DNA of 64,000 nt from Paraburkholderia sp. ZP32-5. GTDB taxonomy: Bacteria; Pseudomonadota; Gammaproteobacteria; Burkholderiales; Burkholderiaceae. The notes beneath the pieces were generated by a model, which ran no database searches, was not told where the DNA came from, and saw only the letters and a program-made list of their open reading frames with translations. Position numbers and translations under genes: made by a program. This document shows positions 33,668 through 43,042 of the stretch, one piece after another. The first letter of the stretch is position 1. Each line of letters opens with the position of its first letter. The DNA is taken from positions 558,001-622,000 of the forward strand of contig NZ_JAJEJP010000003.1 of assembly GCF_021390495.1 (NCBI RefSeq). The letters are read 5' to 3'.

Positions 33668-34957
33668 ATGAATACGCTCAAACAAGACGCCAGATTCATC
33701 GTTGCCACGACCATCGGCAACGCGATGGAGTGGTACGACTTCATCGCCTTCGGCTTTCTGCTGGCGATCATCGCGCATCACTTCTTCCCGTCCGGCAATG
33801 CAACGACACCGTATCTGATGGCCGCCGCCACGTTCGGCGTGTCGTTCGTCGCGCGTCCGCTCGGCGGCATTCTGCTGGGCATTTACGCGGACCGGGCCGG
33901 GCGTAAGCCGGCGTTGATCCTGGTGCTGGGGATGATGACGGTGGCCACCGCGATCGTCGGGCTGTCGCCCGATTACGCGAGCATCGGCGTCGCCGCATCG
34001 TTGCTGCTGGTGTTTGCGCGCATTCTGCAAGGGATCTCCGCGGGCGGCGAGTTCGGCAGCGCGACCGCGATGCTGTTCGAGCAGGCGCCGCCCAACCGCG
34101 CCGGACTGTACGGCAGCTTCCAGATGTTCACGCAGGCCGTGGCCGGGTTTCTCGCCTCGGTGGCCGGCTTCGCGGTGACACGCTATCTGAGCGCCGAACA
34201 ACTCGATGCATGGGGATGGCGGCTGCCGATCCTGGCTGGCTTGCTGATCGGCCCGGTCGGCTGGTATCTGCGGCACGGTCTCGAAGAGCCCGCGGCATTC
34301 AGGGCCGTACGGGAGCGCGCGCGACGCGAGCCGTTGGGCAGCACATTGCGGCAATACTGGAAGCCCCTGTTGATCGCCGGCGGGCTGGTCGGCGGTATCA
34401 CCGTGCTGCAATTCACTCTGGCCGTGTTCATGCCGGCCTATGGCGTGCAATATCTGAAGCTGTCGCCAAGTCTGCCGTTTCTCGCCATCGTGATCGCCGG
34501 GCCGGTACGCATGATCATGTGCGTCGTGTGTGGCGCGCTGTCGGACCGTTTCGGCCGCACCAACGTGATGACCGCGGGTTATCTGTCGATTCTCGTGTGC
34601 ACGTATCCGCTGTTCGCGTGGGTCGTGCATGCGCCGAGTTTCGAACGTCTGCTGTCGGCCGAGATCGTTTTCAGCATCCTGTCCGCCGCTTGTCTTGGGC
34701 CGATCTCGACCGCGTTGGCCGAGATCTTTCCGACCGCGATTCGCGCGACGGCCATGTCCATTACCTATAACGTCAGCTCGACGATTTTCGGCGGCTTCAC
34801 GCCGTTCATGCTGACCTGGCTGATCCATTCGATGAACGATCTGCTGGCGCCCGCTTACTACGTGATAGCCGGCTCGCTGCTCGGGCTCGCCGCGTCGCTG
34901 TTGCTGGCGCGCTCGACGTTCACGGGGGTGGTCGCCGGTTCCGGAAGCACATCATGA
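33668..34957 (+). CDS. MFS transporter, metabolite:H+ symporter (MHS) type
   Basis: A 429-residue twelve-helix carrier closely related in type to the one at 1903-3234. Shared marks are GNAMEWYDFIAFGFLLA near the N-terminus, DRAGRKPALILVLG in loop 2-3, and ILQGISAGGEFGSATAML. The stop overlaps the start of the isomerase-like large subunit (ATGA), so transport and dehydration genes are co-translated. This suggests import of a di- or tricarboxylate, or its precursor, handled by the two subunits behind it. No promoter module of the six-copy type precedes it. Confidence 0.92.
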   Translation: MNTLKQDARFIVATTIGNAMEWYDFIAFGFLLAIIAHHFFPSGNATTPYLMAAATFGVSFVARPLGGILLGIYADRAGRKPALILVLGMMTVATAIVGLSPDYASIGVAASLLLVFARILQGISAGGEFGSATAMLFEQAPPNRAGLYGSFQMFTQAVAGFLASVAGFAVTRYLSAEQLDAWGWRLPILAGLLIGPVGWYLRHGLEEPAAFRAVRERARREPLGSTLRQYWKPLLIAGGLVGGITVLQFTLAVFMPAYGVQYLKLSPSLPFLAIVIAGPVRMIMCVVCGALSDRFGRTNVMTAGYLSILVCTYPLFAWVVHAPSFERLLSAEIVFSILSAACLGPISTALAEIFPTAIRATAMSITYNVSSTIFGGFTPFMLTWLIHSMNDLLAPAYYVIAGSLLGLAASLLLARSTFTGVVAGSGSTS

Positions 34958-36375
34958 GCACTATGCAAAGCGATCGTCCCCGCAGCTTTTTCGAAAAGGT
35001 CTGGGACGATCACGTGATCGCCGACCTCGGCGACAACACGTATCTGCTGCAGGTCGATCGCCTGTTCCTGCACGAAGTGTCGGGCGGCGTCGCGCTGCGC
35101 GAGTTGCAGCAGCAGGGGCGCGGCGTGGCCAGCCCCGAGCAGGTCTATACCGTCAACGATCACGTCGTCAGCATCCGCCCCGAGCGCAAGCCGGGCGAAG
35201 GCCGCAATGCGGTGGCGACGGCGATGATCGGCGAGACGCTCGACGCGTCGCGGCGCTTCGGCCTCACCACCTTTCCGATCGGCGATCCACGCCAGGGCAT
35301 TGTGCATGTGATCTCGCCCGAACTGGGGCTCGCGCTGCCCGGCGTCACGCTGGTGTGCGCCGATAGCCATACCTGTACCGTGGGCGGCGTGGGTTCGCTC
35401 GGTTGGGGCATTGGTTCGAGCGAAGGCGTGCATGTATTGGCGACCCAGACGCTGCGGCAGGTGAAGCCGCGCACGATGCGCATTCTGTTCGAAGGCGAGC
35501 TGGCGCCGGGCGTCTATGCGAAGGATCTCGCGCTGCATCTGGTCGGCCGCCTGGGCGCGAACGGCGGTATCGGCTATGCGGTGGAGTTCGCCGGCTCGAC
35601 GATTCGTTCGATGCCGGTCGAAGGTCGCTTCACGCTGTGCAATATGGCGACCGAGTTTTCCGCGCGCTATGCGTTCGTCGCGCCGGACGAGCTGACCTAC
35701 GCGTATCTGGCCGGACGCGAATTCGCGCCGCGGGGCGAGGCGTGGGACGACGCGCTGCGTTACTGGCGAACCTTGCCGGGCGACCCCGGCGCGAGCTTCG
35801 ACGTCGAGTTCGAGATCGACGTGTCGACGATCGCGCCGCAGGTCACGTGGGGCACGAGTCCGCAGCAGGTCGCCGCGATCGATGCGCAAGTGCCCGGTGC
35901 CGAGCAGTTCGACGACCCCGGCGCGCGCCAGTTGCTGGAGCGCGCGCTCGACTATCAGCGTCTGCGTCCGGGCACGCGGCTCGATAGCATCCCGATCGAC
36001 GTCGCCTATATCGGCTCGTGCACGAATGCGCGGCTGTCCGATTTGCAGGCTGCCGCGGAAGTGCTCGCGGGGCACAAGGTGGCGCCCGGCGTGCTGGCGA
36101 TCTGCGTGCCGGGCTCGACGCCGGTCAAGCGCGCCGCCGAGGCGCTGGGCCTCGATCAGGTATTCCGCGACGCGGGCTTCGAATGGCTGGAATCGGGCTG
36201 CGCGATGTGCGCGACCGGCGGCGCGGACCGCCTCGCCGACAAGCGCGTGATCAGCACGACCAACCGCAATTTCGAGGGACGCCAGGGGCCGCGCACGCGC
36301 ACGCATCTGGCGAGTCCGGCTACGGTGGCAGCGTCGGCGCTGGCTGGCCATATCGCCGATGCGCGCCGGCGCTGA
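34954..36375 (+). CDS. Aconitase-family dehydratase large subunit (LeuC-like)
   Basis: A 473-residue protein of the 3-isopropylmalate dehydratase large-subunit family. VCADSHTCTVGGVGSLGWGIG is the active-site loop, and the 4Fe-4S ligands lie in IGSCTNAR and the C-terminal CAMCATGG. It pairs with the small subunit 30 bases downstream. No leuB or other leucine genes are near, and the partner is an MHS transporter. A catabolic (de)hydratase such as maleate/citraconate hydratase or dimethylmalate dehydratase is therefore at least as likely as leucine biosynthesis. Which hydroxy acid it acts on is not evident. Confidence 0.88.
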   Translation: MSTMQSDRPRSFFEKVWDDHVIADLGDNTYLLQVDRLFLHEVSGGVALRELQQQGRGVASPEQVYTVNDHVVSIRPERKPGEGRNAVATAMIGETLDASRRFGLTTFPIGDPRQGIVHVISPELGLALPGVTLVCADSHTCTVGGVGSLGWGIGSSEGVHVLATQTLRQVKPRTMRILFEGELAPGVYAKDLALHLVGRLGANGGIGYAVEFAGSTIRSMPVEGRFTLCNMATEFSARYAFVAPDELTYAYLAGREFAPRGEAWDDALRYWRTLPGDPGASFDVEFEIDVSTIAPQVTWGTSPQQVAAIDAQVPGAEQFDDPGARQLLERALDYQRLRPGTRLDSIPIDVAYIGSCTNARLSDLQAAAEVLAGHKVAPGVLAICVPGSTPVKRAAEALGLDQVFRDAGFEWLESGCAMCATGGADRLADKRVISTTNRNFEGRQGPRTRTHLASPATVAASALAGHIADARRR

Positions 36376-36404
36376 TCAATCTCGGTCTCTACATAGAAAG
36401 ACTT

Positions 36405-37034
36405 ATGGAATCGTTCGACAGGCTTAGCGCGGGCGCAGTGCCGCTGATGCGCATCAATATCGACACCGACCAGATCATTCCCACCCGCTTTCTGTTGCGC
36501 ACCACGACGGCCGGGCTCGGCGAAGCGTTGTTCGCGGATTGGCGGCTGCTTGCAGACGGCACGCCGAACCCGGAGTTCATTCTGAATCGCGCGCCGTGGA
36601 GCGACGCGCGGATCATGCTGGCGGAGCGCAATTTCGGCTGCGGGTCGTCGCGTGAAGAGGCGCCGCGCGCGCTGCGTCAAGCCGGTTTTCGCGCGGTCAT
36701 CGCACCGAGCTTCGGCGAAATTTTCTTTGGCAATTGCTTTCGCAACGGTTTGCTGCCGGTGCGGCTCGAAGTCGATGCGCTTCAGTTGATCGTCGCGCAG
36801 GTCGAAGCGTCGGGTGGGCAGGCCGAGGTCTGTGTCGATCTGGTCAGCGAGCAGGTGACGGCGCCTGGCGGCGAGACGTTTGCGTTCAGCACGCCCGCGC
36901 TGTTGCGGCAGATGCTGCTCGAAGGGCTTGATGAAATCGATCTGACATTGGGGCTCGCGGAGCGGATCGAGGCGTTTCGTGAAAGCGATGCGCGGCGTCG
37001 GCCTTGGGCTTATGTGGGGAAGGTGGGGGGGTAG
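36405..37034 (+). CDS. Aconitase-family dehydratase small subunit (LeuD-like)
   Basis: A 209-residue swivelling-domain subunit. RINIDTDQIIPTRFLL is the family start, and NFGCGSSREEAPRAL and APSFGEIFFGNCFRNGLLPV are the conserved substrate-loop segments. The start at ATG 36405 was chosen because the family begins there. An upstream extension of the same frame overlaps LeuC-like coding and is not protein-like. With the preceding large subunit it forms the heterodimeric Fe-S dehydratase. Its length is close to that of LeuD. Confidence 0.88.
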   Translation: MESFDRLSAGAVPLMRINIDTDQIIPTRFLLRTTTAGLGEALFADWRLLADGTPNPEFILNRAPWSDARIMLAERNFGCGSSREEAPRALRQAGFRAVIAPSFGEIFFGNCFRNGLLPVRLEVDALQLIVAQVEASGGQAEVCVDLVSEQVTAPGGETFAFSTPALLRQMLLEGLDEIDLTLGLAERIEAFRESDARRRPWAYVGKVGG

Positions 37035-37059
37035 GTATTTCGTGTGCTCAGTGTCATCA

Positions 37060-37400
37060 ACTGAATCGCCCCTCGACATGGCGCCCCCGCGCCATACGCC
37101 GAAGTTCACACACGTGAACTTGATTCCATCGATTCGCGACGCCACCATCACCGGCCCATTCGCGTAGCGCGCGAGCACGACGGCCATTGGCGCCGTCGTC
37201 GCGGGCAAGAGTCCGATGAAGCAACACCGCATCGGATGTTGCAATTCCCCAACAGCCTGATCCCGATAGCCGAGCCGCTTGACACCTGAGCGCGTAGCCG
37301 ACCCGCAGCAATACCCCGCCGCAGCCTCCACGCACCGCCCGCAGGCCACCGAAGCGTCGCCCGCCAAATCGCCAATTCCCCCCGATTTTGTAAAACCGTC
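37060..37400 (-). pseudogene. Decayed fragment of a SLAC1/TehA-type transporter gene
   Basis: The minus strand encodes, in one frame, LGYRDQAVGELQHPMRCCFI and GLLPATTAPMAVVLARYA. These match LGQRDEAVGESQHPVQCCFI and GLVPATTALMAVVLAPYA of the intact gene at 44354-45343. The preceding piece GGNWR is in another frame, so at least one frameshift lies between; 37281-37286 has extra bases relative to the intact copy. By hand the core 110 bases match at about five of six positions. The fragment covers roughly the N-terminal 120 codons and has the same orientation as the intact copy 7.9 kb away. It is a direct repeat flanking the fimbrial operon. The rest of this 585-base gap (37401-37619) is the AT-richer upstream region of the pilin gene. 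Confidence 0.8.
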
Positions 37401-37619
37401 CACGTAGCCATTCGACAGCGGCGCCCGTCACATCGAATGTTTCAATTGTTCGCAACGCGCATTGCTGGGCTTATTAATCTTCGACCTGTCCTGCACAAAT
37501 CGAACAGAAAGCAACCGCATACACGCTGAGCGTTCTCGAGATCGGCGTAGGACATCGGGCGACGACATGGATGTAACGGAAGTCGCAGACCTCATCTTCC
37601 TCCTGATTCATTGAGACCT

Positions 37620-38171
37620 ATGATTTCGAAAACCAAACTGATTTCCGCCGCGATCCTGACGAGCGCCGCGATGACCTCCCAATTCGCCTTCGCCGCCGAC
37701 GGTACGATCACGATTAACGGCCAGGTGACCGCGCAGACCTGCACGATCAACGGCAACGGCAGCGGCTCGAACAACTTCACGGTGACGCTGCTGCCCGTGT
37801 CGACGAGCGCTTTGGCTGCCGCCGGTCAAAGGGCATTCCGTAAGGAATTCGACGTTGCGCTGACGGCGTGCACACCCGCTTCGGGCAACGTGCACACCTA
37901 TTTCGAACCTGGCCCGACGGTCGACACGGCAACCGGCAACCTGATCGTCGCGGCCGGCGGCGCGACGAACGTCGAACTCGGCATCGAGAACAACGCTGAC
38001 GACTCGCCGATCGTACTCGGTGCCGCTGACGCGTCGCAGAATTCGAAGGCCGTGGCGATCGCCGCGGACGGAACGGCGACGCTGAAGTACAACGCGGTGT
38101 ACGTCGCCACCGGTGCGGCAACCGCCGGCGTGGCGAATTCGAGCGTCATGTACACGCTGATCTATCAGTAA
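37620..38171 (+). CDS. Type 1-like fimbrial major subunit (pilin)
   Basis: A 183-residue chaperone-usher pilin. A signal peptide of about 25 residues ends TSQFAFA before ADGTITINGQV. Two Cys (AQTCTING and ALTACTP) give the typical disulfide. The C-terminal strand ends YTLIYQ with the penultimate Tyr used in donor-strand exchange. It is first in an operon with chaperone, usher and two adhesin-like subunits. A hairpin directly behind it could hold back downstream transcription or protect pilin mRNA. The Shine-Dalgarno before ATG 37620 is weak. It is secreted to the periplasm and assembled on the cell surface. Confidence 0.9.
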   Translation: MISKTKLISAAILTSAAMTSQFAFAADGTITINGQVTAQTCTINGNGSGSNNFTVTLLPVSTSALAAAGQRAFRKEFDVALTACTPASGNVHTYFEPGPTVDTATGNLIVAAGGATNVELGIENNADDSPIVLGAADASQNSKAVAIAADGTATLKYNAVYVATGAATAGVANSSVMYTLIYQ

Positions 38172-38183
38172 TCCCACCTGAGC

Positions 38184-38213
38184 GCGAGGCGGGCGGATCG
38201 ATATCCGCCTCGC
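38184..38213 (+). terminator. Hairpin between pilin and chaperone genes
   Basis: GCGAGG and CGGAT (38184-38198, with a 4-base bulge) pair with ATCCG and CCTCGC (38203-38213) around the loop CGAT. There is no T-run. Such hairpins commonly set a high ratio of major pilin to chaperone and usher by attenuation or mRNA protection. That role is inferred. Confidence 0.5.
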
Positions 38214-38248
38214 CTTGCACGTGCATTCGATATTGTTTCAAGGCTCCC

Positions 38249-39022
38249 ATGATGGTCTGGAAAGCATTCGGAATCGCAGTGGCCGCGGCGTGCGCTGCGT
38301 GGCTGGCCTGTTCCCCCGTGTCCGCGGAGGCTTCGGTGGTTATCGGCGCGACGCGTGTGATCTACAACGCCGGCGAGCCTGAAGTCACATTGAAGCTGTC
38401 GAACGAAGGCCGCTCGCCCGCGCTCGCGCAGTCGTGGGTCGATGCGGGTGACGCGCATGGTGCGCCGTCGAATATCAGCGTGCCGTTCACCGTGACGCCG
38501 CCGATCTCGCGTATCGATCCGTCGCGCTCGCAGACCTTGCGCATCGTTTATACCGGCGAGCCGCTGCCGAAGGATCGCGAGTCGGTATTCTGGCTCGACG
38601 TGCTCGAAGTGCCGCCGAAACCCGGCGCCGACGGGGGCGATGCGAACCATCTGCAACTCGCGTTCCGCTCGCGAATCAAGCTGTTTTTCCGGCCCGATCA
38701 TCTGCAAGGCACGCCCGAGGCAGCGCCGGCTCAACTGACGTGGCGTGTGACGCGAACCGGCCAGCAGTCCGCCATCGAGGTGCGCAACCCGACCGCGTTT
38801 CATGTATCGATGACGGAAATCAGCGTGCACGCGGCCGGCAAGACCGCGATCTTCGACGACGGCGGCATGGTCGGCCCTGGAGAAACGGCCACGTTTCCTC
38901 TGAAGGGCGAAGTCGCCGATGCACCCGATGCGAAGGTTCAATACCTGTGGCTGAACGACTACGGTGGCTCGGTCAGCGGTGAAGCCACCTTGGGATCCGC
39001 CACCGCGTCCGCATCGAAATGA
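38249..39022 (+). CDS. Periplasmic fimbrial chaperone (PapD/FimC family)
   Basis: A 257-residue two-domain immunoglobulin-fold chaperone. The signal peptide ends near SPVSAEA. The first domain has VIGATRVIYNAGEPEVTLKLSN, PISRIDPSRSQTLRIVYTG with the conserved Arg and Lys environment of the subunit-binding cleft, and ESVFWLDVLEVP. LQLAFRSRIKLFFRP links to the second domain. It holds pilins in a folding-competent state for the usher gene that follows. It lies in the fimbrial operon 77 bases after the pilin. Confidence 0.93.
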   Translation: MMVWKAFGIAVAAACAAWLACSPVSAEASVVIGATRVIYNAGEPEVTLKLSNEGRSPALAQSWVDAGDAHGAPSNISVPFTVTPPISRIDPSRSQTLRIVYTGEPLPKDRESVFWLDVLEVPPKPGADGGDANHLQLAFRSRIKLFFRPDHLQGTPEAAPAQLTWRVTRTGQQSAIEVRNPTAFHVSMTEISVHAAGKTAIFDDGGMVGPGETATFPLKGEVADAPDAKVQYLWLNDYGGSVSGEATLGSATASASK

Positions 39023-39149
39023 TGCGCGGCTGACAGCGGTTTCCTCGTGGGACGCGCATCCGCGCGCTTCCCTCTCAAATCCCTGACGCAAGACCCGTGA
39101 TGCCCGTTCTGGGCAGAGCGTCGGCTTGCTCACGTTCTGGCTGCCTATC

Positions 39150-41729
39150 GTGATTCAACGCACTTTCTTATTGCCGTTGGCCGTGCAGGCGCGTCTGCGT
39201 CCGTGCTGCATGCTCGCACTCGTGTGTTTTGCGTCGGCTGCCTCCGCGGCGGGAACGACGGGAGAAACGCAGGTAGCGGAGGTCCAGTTCAACGACCTGT
39301 TCCTGCAGCGTCCGGGCGGCACGCACATCGACGTGAGCCGCTTCGGCAAGGGCAACCAGGCGGCGCCGGGCACGTATCGCGCCGATCTGTATGTGAACAC
39401 GAACTGGCTCGGCCGCTCCGAGATCACGCTGAAGCAGGTGGGCAGCAACCCGAACGACGTGCGGCCGTGTTTCGATCGCGAGTTGGTGGAACACATCGGC
39501 GTGGATCTCGCGAAGCTGTCGCCGGAGGCAACGGCGAAGCTGACGGGCGCGGCCAACGCCTGCGTCACGCTCGACGCGCTGGTGCCCGATGCGAGCGCAA
39601 CGTTCGACAACAGCGAGCAGCGGCTCGACATCAGCGTGCCGCAGGCGTCGCTGAGCCGCGACGCGCGCGGTTACGTCGATCCGCGCTATTGGGACAATGG
39701 CGTGCCGGCCGCGCTGCTGCAGTACAACGCGAACGTCTATCGCGCCGACAGCGAAGGCTCGTCGTCGACGCAGGCCTTCGTCGGCTTGACGGCGGGCCTG
39801 AACTTCGGCCCGTGGCGGTTCCGGCACAACGGCAACCTGACGTACGACACGCATGGCGGCACGCACTATCAGAGCGTGCAGACCAACCTGCAGCGCTCGA
39901 TTGCGAAGCTGAAGAGCCAGCTCGTGATCGGCGATGCGTTCACCGACGGCACGATGTTCGACAGCGTCGGTTTTCGCGGCGTGCAGCTCTCGAGCGACGA
40001 GCGCATGTATCCGGAGTCGCAGCGCGGCTACGCGCCGACGATCCGCGGCATCGCGCGCAGCAATTCGCTGGTGCAGGTGCGCCAGAACGGCAACATCATC
40101 TATACGGCCAACGTCGCGACCGGTCCGTTCGAGATCAACGATCTCTATCCGACCGGTTACGGCGGTGACCTGAACGTCACCGTGACGGCCGCTGACGGCA
40201 GCGTGGAAACGTTCAGCGTGCCGTATGCATCGGCGGTGAATTCGCTGCGGCCCGGCGTTACGCATTACAGCGTGACCGCGGGCGAATATCGCAATCCGCT
40301 GATATCAGGCAAGCCGGTGCTGTTCCAGTCGACGGTCCAGCATGGCTTCACGAATCTGATTACCGGCTATGGCGGCATCACTGCCGCGCAGGGCTATCTG
40401 GCCGGCGTGATCGGCGCGGCGCTGAATACCGAAGTTGGCGCATTCAGCCTCGACGTCACGCAGGCGAACACCGATCTGCCGGGACAGGCGTCGCGCCACG
40501 GCCAGAGTGTGAAGCTCGGCTACAGCAAGCTGATCAGCCCGACCAACACCAATATCGCGGTGGCCGCGTATCGCTATTCGAGCAGCGGCTATCTGGGCCT
40601 GCAGGATGCGATGCAATTGCGCGCGCCGAATAGCGGCGGCCCGAACGCGTTGCTGTCGGGCGGTATCCGGCGCGGGCAGTTTCAGGTCACGTTGAATCAG
40701 GGGCTGCCGCAGGGCTATGGCTCGTTCTATCTGTCGGGATCGACGGTCAACTACTGGAATCGCGGCGGCAGCGATACGCAGTTTCAGGCCGGCTACAACA
40801 ACAACTTCCGGCGCATCAATTACGGCGTGTCGGTGTCGCGCCAGTTCGATCTGACGCAAAGCCGCTGGGATAACCGGATCATGCTGAACGTGTCGATTCC
40901 GCTGAACCTCGGCGAGCACGCGCTTTATTCGTCGACGAGCGTACAGCGCGATTCGACCGGCTCGACGTCGATCCAGCAGTCGTTGAGCGGCTCGCTCGGC
41001 GTCGACAATGCACTGAGCTATGGCGTCAACGTCGGCTATGCAAGCAACGGTGGTGCGAACTCGACGACCAATATCGGCGGCAACCTGTCGTATCTGTCGC
41101 CGTACGCGACGGTCACAGCGAACGCATCGAAGGGCACCGGCTTCACGCAATACGGCGGCGGTATCTCGGGAGGCATGGTCGCCTACGGCGGCGGTGTCGT
41201 GTTGACGCCGACGATGGGCGACACACTGGCGATCGTCGAGGCGAAGGGCGCGGGCGGCGCGCGCGTGACGGCCGGCAGCGGCCTGCGTATCGATCCGTTC
41301 GGCCATGCGCTCGTGTCGAGCCTGCAGCCGTTCTCGACCAACGAGATCGAGATCGATCCGAAGGGCCTGCCGATGAGCGTCGAGCTGAACTCGTCCGCGC
41401 AGCACGTCGCGCCGACGGCCGGCGCGGTGGTGCGCGTCAAGTTCGAAACCGAAGGCGGCGGCCGCGCGGTGATCATGCGCGTGCGCGACGGCAACGGCGA
41501 GCCGGTGCCGTTCGGCGCGTCGGTGACGAATGCCGCCGGACAGAATGTGGGGACCGTCGCGCAGGAAGGCCGCATCGTGCTGCGCGGTGTGAAGACCGAT
41601 ACGGGCACGCTCAACGTGAGTTGGGGCGACACGGCGGCGGAGCGTTGCACGCTGTCGTACACGCTGCCGGCGGCGGCGCGCGATGACAAGCAGGCCTGGA
41701 CTAGCGCGGAGGCGGTATGCGGGAAGTGA
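39150..41729 (+). CDS. Fimbrial outer-membrane usher (FimD/PapC family)
   Basis: A usher of about 859 residues. After the signal region come the N-terminal domain (VQFNDLFLQRPGGTHIDVSRF), the beta-barrel with plug (GFRGVQLSSDERMYPESQRG and YAPTIRGIARSN), and two C-terminal domains with a Cys pair. The start is uncertain. I give GTG 39150, which leaves a 35-residue signal peptide (MIQRTFLLPLAVQ...). A TTG at 39126 is in frame. Neither has a clear Shine-Dalgarno. The stop lies 13 bases inside the next gene. It exports and orders fimbrial subunits delivered by the chaperone. Confidence 0.92.
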   Translation: MIQRTFLLPLAVQARLRPCCMLALVCFASAASAAGTTGETQVAEVQFNDLFLQRPGGTHIDVSRFGKGNQAAPGTYRADLYVNTNWLGRSEITLKQVGSNPNDVRPCFDRELVEHIGVDLAKLSPEATAKLTGAANACVTLDALVPDASATFDNSEQRLDISVPQASLSRDARGYVDPRYWDNGVPAALLQYNANVYRADSEGSSSTQAFVGLTAGLNFGPWRFRHNGNLTYDTHGGTHYQSVQTNLQRSIAKLKSQLVIGDAFTDGTMFDSVGFRGVQLSSDERMYPESQRGYAPTIRGIARSNSLVQVRQNGNIIYTANVATGPFEINDLYPTGYGGDLNVTVTAADGSVETFSVPYASAVNSLRPGVTHYSVTAGEYRNPLISGKPVLFQSTVQHGFTNLITGYGGITAAQGYLAGVIGAALNTEVGAFSLDVTQANTDLPGQASRHGQSVKLGYSKLISPTNTNIAVAAYRYSSSGYLGLQDAMQLRAPNSGGPNALLSGGIRRGQFQVTLNQGLPQGYGSFYLSGSTVNYWNRGGSDTQFQAGYNNNFRRINYGVSVSRQFDLTQSRWDNRIMLNVSIPLNLGEHALYSSTSVQRDSTGSTSIQQSLSGSLGVDNALSYGVNVGYASNGGANSTTNIGGNLSYLSPYATVTANASKGTGFTQYGGGISGGMVAYGGGVVLTPTMGDTLAIVEAKGAGGARVTAGSGLRIDPFGHALVSSLQPFSTNEIEIDPKGLPMSVELNSSAQHVAPTAGAVVRVKFETEGGGRAVIMRVRDGNGEPVPFGASVTNAAGQNVGTVAQEGRIVLRGVKTDTGTLNVSWGDTAAERCTLSYTLPAAARDDKQAWTSAEAVCGK

Positions 41730-42922
41730 TCAACGGTTATCGCGCGGGTGTGCCATGCGTGGCACCGGCCGAGGCCGCCGTCGGAACGAAACACGATACG
41801 GGAATACCGATGAGGCTGATGAGATTCATGCGCCGCTGCGCCGCGAGCCGGCTCCCGGCGTGGTTCATGGTGCTGATCGTGTGCGGGCTCGGCTTTGGCT
41901 CGCATGCCGCCCACGCGCAGAGTGCAAGTTGCAGTCCAGTCGGCACGCAGACCGTTCCGGTCCCTATGGATGCGGCGATCACGGTGTCGCGCGACGCACC
42001 GATCGGCACAGTGCTGACCAGTTGGGCGAACACAGCTCTGAATACGTACTACAACTGCCAGGTTTCAGGATCCGTATTCACGGGTACCGCTTTCAGTGCG
42101 GCGTCGACGTTAACGAAGACCAGCCTGACCGTTGTTAATCCTTCGCACGGTACTTTGACGGTCTGGAATACGACAACGCCCGGTATCGGCATTGCGGTCG
42201 TCGTCAATCCATTGGTCAATGGCTGCAGCAATAAATCATGGGATGACCTGGGTGGTATAAACGGCTTCTTCCCAAATTCCCCTTGGGTTGGGACTGCGTG
42301 CAATCAGAACGGTTCTGCGGTCGCCAATGGCGGTCTGGCGCAGGTGGCGCTTGTGAAGACTGGTCCGATCACGGCTGGCATCTTCCCCGGGGGCACGCTG
42401 TTCCAAGCCTCCGGAGTGTGGCAGACAAGCTCCGGTTCAAACTATACGTTCTCGTCAACCACCGCCCAGAAACTGTTTTCGTTGTCACCGACGACCATTT
42501 CCGTCTCAGCATGCACAACACCGAACGTGACCGTCGACCTGGGTTCACACCAGCAGTCGGAATTCACGGGCATCGGTTCGGCGACGAAGATCCCGAAGAG
42601 TTTCAACGTCGCGGTTAACGCGTGTCCGGCCGGACTCACGACAATCCAGTACGAGTTCGATCCGATCAACACGGTGCTCGATTCGACCAACGGCGTACTC
42701 GCGTTGTCGAGCGATTCGACCGCCACCGGCATCGGCATCCAACTGAAAGACGGCAGCGGCGCCGCGCTCAAATACAACGCGAAATACACGCTATCGAGCT
42801 ACAACAAGGCAACAGGCGGCTCGTACACGATTCCATTGACGGCGGCTTACTACCAGACCGCGGCGAGTGTGACGCCCGGCAGCGCGAATGTGGTGCTGAA
42901 CTTCCTGATGAACTATCAGTAG
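41717..42922 (+). CDS. Fimbrial adhesin/tip-like subunit 1
   Basis: About 401 residues if translated from ATG 41717, which has GGAGG before it and overlaps the usher end. An internal ATG at 41810 gives a neater 36-residue signal peptide ending SHAAHA. The mature protein has an N-terminal domain of about 200 residues with paired Cys (SASCSPVG, YYNCQVS). A C-terminal pilin domain starts near VSACTTPNVTVDLGSH and ends VVLNFLMNYQ with the penultimate Gln/Tyr strand. This two-domain plan is that of tip adhesins. It is a tandem paralogue of the next gene, with the pilin domains nearly the same. Receptor unknown. Confidence 0.82.
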   Translation: MREVINGYRAGVPCVAPAEAAVGTKHDTGIPMRLMRFMRRCAASRLPAWFMVLIVCGLGFGSHAAHAQSASCSPVGTQTVPVPMDAAITVSRDAPIGTVLTSWANTALNTYYNCQVSGSVFTGTAFSAASTLTKTSLTVVNPSHGTLTVWNTTTPGIGIAVVVNPLVNGCSNKSWDDLGGINGFFPNSPWVGTACNQNGSAVANGGLAQVALVKTGPITAGIFPGGTLFQASGVWQTSSGSNYTFSSTTAQKLFSLSPTTISVSACTTPNVTVDLGSHQQSEFTGIGSATKIPKSFNVAVNACPAGLTTIQYEFDPINTVLDSTNGVLALSSDSTATGIGIQLKDGSGAALKYNAKYTLSSYNKATGGSYTIPLTAAYYQTAASVTPGSANVVLNFLMNYQ

Positions 42923-43042
42923 ACCTGTCTCGTCGTCGCAGCTATAGCGCGCGTGCTTTTTTGCTGATGCGAGCCGTTATCGCAACAACGCCCTTTGACG
43001 TTACAGGCATGACCGGCAGCGCTGGACCGACGCAGAGGCGAC

